Shown one piece after another: positions 60,059 through 64,000 of a DNA stretch of 64,000 nucleotides (its first letter is position 1; every line of letters starts with the position of its first letter). The notes beneath the pieces were generated by a model. It was not told the origin of the DNA and made no database searches. It saw only the letters and a program-made list of their open reading frames with translations. A program made the translations under genes and the position numbers. The DNA comes from Aquanectria penicillioides. Lineage: Eukaryota; Ascomycota; Sordariomycetes; Hypocreales; Nectriaceae. The stretch covers positions 7,130,001 through 7,194,000 of the forward strand of contig PYIU01000002.1 of assembly GCA_003415625.1 (NCBI GenBank). The letters are read 5' to 3'.

Positions 60059-60444
60059 GGCGAGATGGCCGTTTGTAATATGTTGGACTTGAGATGCGAC
60101 GATGGAGATGGTTTTACTTTGAGACACAGCATGGGATTGGAGTCTGTTGATTTATTCCTGAAGCATAACCTACCCGCGCCTTGCCAGTACGTGGGCAAGC
60201 CGCCAGATATGAACATGTACTTGACTGAAACGACATATTAAAGGGTTTTTTTCTGGAATACTTTTGTTTCCCAAGTGAGAGAGTCGTCTCTTGAGCGCCG
60301 TTGCCATGAGACACGTCCATCATAGGTGACATGCATGCATGCCGTGAACCAATACAACACAACGCGCAACTTTGCACTTCCACCGAGCAACTATTCGAAG
60401 CTTCTTGACTTGCAGATGAGACGTTCTCTTGCAACCAATTACGA
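60059..60444. other. Intergenic before tRNA gene
   Basis: Presumed 3-prime UTR of the coiled-coil gene; no other feature seen. Confidence 0.5.
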
Positions 60445-60518
60445 GGTTCCGTGGTCTAGCTGGTTATGGCATCTCGCTAACACCGAGAAGGTCCCCGGTT
60501 CGAGCCCGGGCGGAATCA
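60445..60518 (+). tRNA. tRNA-Val (anticodon AAC)
   Basis: 74 nt that fold as a cloverleaf. Acceptor stem GGTTCCG pairs with CGGAATC (one G-T wobble) and A is the discriminator base. The anticodon stem TCTCG/CGAGA encloses loop CTAACAC with anticodon AAC at 60479-60481. The T arm is CCCGG-TTCGAGC-CCGGG. It closely resembles the known yeast tRNA-Val(AAC). No intron and no encoded CCA. The internal A box (TGGTCTAGCTGG) and B box (GGTTCGAGCC) are intact. Confidence 0.96.
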
Positions 60519-60521
60519 CAT

Positions 60522-60529
60522 TTTTGTCC
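60522..60529 (+). terminator. RNA polymerase III terminator
   Basis: A run of five T residues (CATTTTTG) starting within a few bases of the tRNA 3-prime end. Confidence 0.75.
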
Positions 60530-60812
60530 CCCAACCCATTTCTTCGACTTTCTTTTTGCTAGCCTCATTTCCGCTGCGTATCACAAGCCCCTCCCTCCAT
60601 CCCTCCCTGGCTAATTTCAACAGTCTTTAGTGGCTAGTTGTCTAGCGTAGAATAGTCTGTGTGACAGTCTTTCAGCTTCAATGCCTAAACCGCCCAGCGA
60701 GGAGGTAATACCCCGCTGTCGGTTTCACCTCGTACCGTGCTCGATAATCTCAGTTCTTCACCCTCTGCCTTCGCCTTGTGTTCTCTCGTTTACTGCATTT
60801 CTGTAGCCCAAT
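60530..60812. promoter_or_regulatory. Upstream region of F-box gene
   Basis: Under 300 bp separate the tRNA from the F-box gene start, so the promoter must be compact. CT-rich blocks (CCCTCCCTCCATCCCTCCC) are present; no TATA box assigned. Confidence 0.4.
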
Positions 60813-63658
60813 ATGGCCTCTTTCTGTGCCATATGCGGTTCATCCCTCGGCAGGGTTCAAATCGGTTCCTCGGTTCCTCAGGCCTACGAATGGCGACGAC
60901 AGCACTTGGAGAGGGAGCGAGCCCGGAGAGCGAATCCGGCAGCCGTCCAAGATGAAGACGATGAAGACGATGAATATGGGAATCCCGCCTCATATGACCA
61001 GTCGGGTTTCCAGCAGAGTGGCGACGAGCGCGACGAGGGTGAACCGGAATGGTTTTGGGACGAGGATGAACATAGCTATGATCCTCGAATTGTGACCCCG
61101 CTGAACTCGACATGGCTGAGCCAGGCCAGGGGCCTCGGGTTCAATCCTCACGCGACTGGGATGAAAAGGTATCAAGGTTGTTTTCTTCTTGTGGTATGTC
61201 TTGAAATTGCTGACTATCAGAAGAGCCTTTATATCTGGACCTGGGAGGGTGTCTCACTCTGTAGGACCCCCCTCTGCCTCACCGTTTCTCAAGCCCCATC
61301 TAACCTCTCTGCTAGGGGGCTTTGATGTCTGATCTTGGAGATGGTGAGTCGAATAGTATGGGACTAACTCCAGAATCTCTTGATAACAGAGCCTCATAGA
61401 TCCAAATCAACCAGGGGAGACGTTTTTGACTTGGTAAAACGACGTGAATCATCTACATAGTAGCGGCTAACCTTTCCAAGCTATGAGTACGGCCGTCGCG
61501 AACCATGCGCATTTCCGTTCCACGAGCCATGTTTCGAAATATTCATAAAAGTGGCGTCTCCCTCCAACAGCATAGACGACATCGACAAGGATGTACTCTA
61601 CGACCTCATGGCCCGGCTCTCGAAGGGGGCTTGCCTCAAGCTAGACTATGGCGGCATCAGAGGAATAGATGAATTCTGGGAGGCAATTCCAGGCGAAGAG
61701 GTATCTTCCAAGTCTCTAACGTCATATTCAATACTAATACTAAGTTGATCCACAGTATTCTGTTATGAATCCTTTCGATGTTGAGGACTTCCGCGATCTG
61801 CTGATCGAAAAACTAGACTCGGGAGCATTCCATGCTTCTTCGGACATTGCCACATCACCGTTCCCCAGCCGAGTAAATGACTCATTTACCCAGTTACCAT
61901 CTGATATTCTGTACATAATCTCCAATCATATGCCGGGGGATGCATTGCTGGCTGCGATAAACGCTTCTCCAGCCTTCTATGACGCGACTCTCCACAACGA
62001 CTTCTGGAAGCGTTTTCTCACCAATGACATGCCTTGGCTCTGGGACTTGGAAAGTGTTTTGATGGATGATAAATTCCATCCCCTCAACTACAAATCTCTC
62101 TATATGTGGATCAACGCCGTCGTAGCTCCGAAATTTGGAATCGAGCCGCCATTTCTTGCCATTTCCAACAGACGACGTATTTGGAACGCATGCGTCGAAC
62201 TTGCAGACCGCTATTCCAAACACTTAGCTCGTTCGGTTCTATCACACCCCGAAAAGGAAGTCATTGAGGCCAAATGCCCATACATGGGTCGCCTGACGCA
62301 GGCAGAGTTACTTGACAACTTGGACGTTCAAAAATCGTTCTGGTTCTATTCGCGGGACGAGGCTGCTGACTACTCATCCGTCATTGATACCTTTTGGAAC
62401 AGACATGGGGTTCTAACTGGAATCGGGCTCGTTTTAGGGTCTAGACGACAAATTTTTGGGTCTTGGGGAGCTGAGCCTGAGTACAAAAAAGAATCGCTGC
62501 TCCTTAGCAAAGGACAACGGATTATTGAAATTCAGCTTTTCTTGGCGAACACAACTAGTTCTGTTACCATTAAGGGCGTTTACGCAAGTAGCCTGACCCC
62601 TGCGTTTATGAAGCAGACAGTTTAACAGCTAAGCTTCTCTAGGTTGGGCTTCAATCCGGCACTGGGCATCAGCTCGGATCAACGAGGCCTACCTTAGGCA
62701 GAAGACCTCTGGTTGTGACAGATGGCCACTACCTTGTCGGCCTTGCAGGACAGATCAACCCGGTAGGTGTGTGCCATGGTTTGATCGAGATCTCGCTCTA
62801 ACGTGGCTGCAGGACGGCTCCATTGCCCGATTGGGGGTTCTCGAAATTCCAAGGGACCCTGACGAGCATCTTGAACCTCCTAACCCGGAAAGGATCCTCG
62901 GGCGAAGGCTACTTTGGGTACCCTCGCAGTATCTGGTGCGCACACGGGACGTCCCATTCGCACTGCTACCGCCAGCCTGGTCCCATCCGTCCTTGGGATT
63001 TATCCCCATGTTCCCCAACCAGTTTCCCAAGCCAGAAGATGGGCTTTTGCCCTATCAAGTCTTCCTTTGGTGCAAGGATCCTATAGATCGGTGCAGTTTG
63101 ACCCGCCTTTCTGCGTATCTCCAACCATCCGCGACCGGACAGCGCGGCCAAGATGTGCTAGGGCTGCGGTGCGAGTTTAGCGGGGGTCCGATGCGATACG
63201 TGGGCCAAAATGCAATGAGGGATGGCACTTATCGCGTCGGATGGCCAGAGCAGTTTACCCGAGATTTCGACATTGACGGAGCTGGGGGAGAATTCATCAC
63301 CAAAATCGGCGTTCCCGGTCGCGTGGAACTAGGAGGGTTGATGGTATGTCTGCTGTTGATTTAAGGAGACAACACCAGTGCACGACTAACTGAATATTTT
63401 GCAGTTTGTCACAAATAAAGGTAGAAAGGTGGTGTTTGGCGACGAGTCACAGCAGAATTGGGTCTTTCATGAAGCACCTGAGGGACGGACGATCACTGGT
63501 ATAGCTGCCGCATTTAGTTCCGAGGGCCGACCAGAGGTATGCTGAATCTTTCCACCTTCACAATCTGGATTTAACAAAGTATTGCTGACACTGGCGTTGA
63601 ATAGTTTGATATCAAAATGGTGTCTCTCGTACTGTTGTACATGGTCATGTCGAGATGA
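60813..63658 (+). CDS. F-box domain protein, large fungal family
   Basis: Predicted 781-aa protein; F-box proteins bind Skp1 and recruit targets to SCF ubiquitin ligases. Ten exons, phase-consistent: 60813-61168, 61221-61260, 61316-61343, 61390-61433, 61488-61700, 61756-62583, 62643-62762, 62813-63343, 63405-63536 and 63605-63658. Intron 6 uses a GC donor (GCAAGT..TCTAG). The N-terminus has MASFCAICGSSLG (single CxxC) and a long acidic stretch. EPCAFPFHEPCFEIF and LKLDYGGIRGIDEFWEAIPG precede the F-box at about 274-318 (LPSDILYIISNHMPGDALLA). The long C-terminal half (VTDGHYLVGLAGQINPDGSI, then LGVLEIP) is the beta-rich region shared by this fungal family and is the probable target-binding part. 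Exons 3 and 4 (28 and 44 nt) are the least certain. Confidence 0.82.
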
Positions 63659-63796
63659 CCAGGTCTTCTTCTGGTCATCACTCAGGCTTCACATCAGAAG
63701 AACAGAAACAATTGTGGTTAAAATGTGGGAAAGACTGTATTAACGCGGCTTGCATGGTATATCTACTTCACTCCAAAACTCCAAATCATATCAATC

Positions 63797-64000
63797 TTAA
63801 TTATGCTCTTTTTCTTGGTTCTTTTGCACAGTTGAGTCATCCTCGATGGTCATGCCGACGGTGATATCGGGCGCAAAGTCGTCCTTTCTAGAAATGGGAG
63901 GCCCAGTGAAATTCTTGCGAGCGTGGGCAAAATACCAAACAAAGGCGATGACGGCAAATCCGGCAAAAACGACAGATGCGTAGTTCATAGTGCTGGCATC
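63797..64000 (-). CDS. C-terminus of amino-acid/choline-type APC permease (partial)
   Basis: Final 67 residues of a membrane transporter whose start lies beyond the right edge. The frame is open from 64000 to a TAA at 63799-63797. It shows the last transmembrane helix (MNYASVVFAGFAVIAFVWYF), the ARKNFTGPP motif that ends many fungal GABA/choline/amino-acid permeases, and a polar cytosolic tail. It converges with the F-box gene (138 bp between stops). Substrate cannot be judged from this piece. Confidence 0.75.
   Translation of the reverse strand, partial: DASTMNYASVVFAGFAVIAFVWYFAHARKNFTGPPISRKDDFAPDITVGMTIEDDSTVQKNQEKEHN

Noticed and set aside
62584..62625. F-box gene ending at the TAA at 62623-62625
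   Set aside because: The GC-AG intron before it and the four downstream exons continue the same family homology in phase.

Overview
The window is nuclear DNA of a filamentous ascomycete (Pezizomycotina, most likely Sordariomycetes; the class is inferred from gene families and architecture, not proven). Evidence: 46-99 nt spliceosomal introns with GT..AG ends and CTAAC-like branch sites, five fungus-specific gene families (Zn(II)2Cys6 regulators, HET domain, lipase-like/NACHT/WD40 receptor, fungal F-box family, Dal5-type MFS), and long AT-rich blocks that look like retrotransposons destroyed by repeat-induced point mutation (RIP): CpG almost absent, TpA very abundant, reading frames full of TAA/TAG.

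Layout. 1-10.3 kb is an AT-rich block with two minus-strand retroelement remnants: a Gypsy-type element cut by the left edge and a Copia-type element. 10.9-15 kb: an Upc2-like Zn2Cys6 regulator and a Dal5/Liz1-type MFS permease. 15-20.3 kb is gene-poor, with a decayed reading frame and a 165-bp inverted-repeat element. 20.3-23.6 kb: a Gfo/Idh/MocA (dihydrodiol/xylose dehydrogenase-like) gene and a HET-domain gene on the opposite strand. 27.7-33.5 kb: ornithine cyclodeaminase-like enzyme, Zn2Cys6 regulator and DHA2 exporter. 35.6-37.5 kb: an Ecm33-like surface protein. 38.19-43.73 kb: a complete RIP-mutated Copia element with two LTRs and a 5-bp target duplication. 43.9-49.1 kb: a flavin amine oxidase and a divergent small EutQ-like cupin, both ending in the peroxisomal signal AKL, then a Zn2Cys6 regulator. 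50-52.2 kb: a GH2 glycosidase. 52.4-57.2 kb: a large NLR-like receptor (minus strand). 58.5-63.7 kb: a coiled-coil protein, tRNA-Val(AAC) and a ten-exon F-box protein. The right edge cuts an amino-acid/choline permease.

Functional reading. Three groups pair metabolic or transport genes with a Zn2Cys6 regulator (10.9-15 kb; 27.7-33.5 kb; 43.9-49.1 kb), consistent with small inducible nutrient or metabolite modules. The HET gene and the NACHT/WD40 gene are allorecognition/immunity-type genes. Exon coordinates were worked out by hand from open frames, splice signals and phase matching; each model below is phase-consistent from start to stop unless stated.
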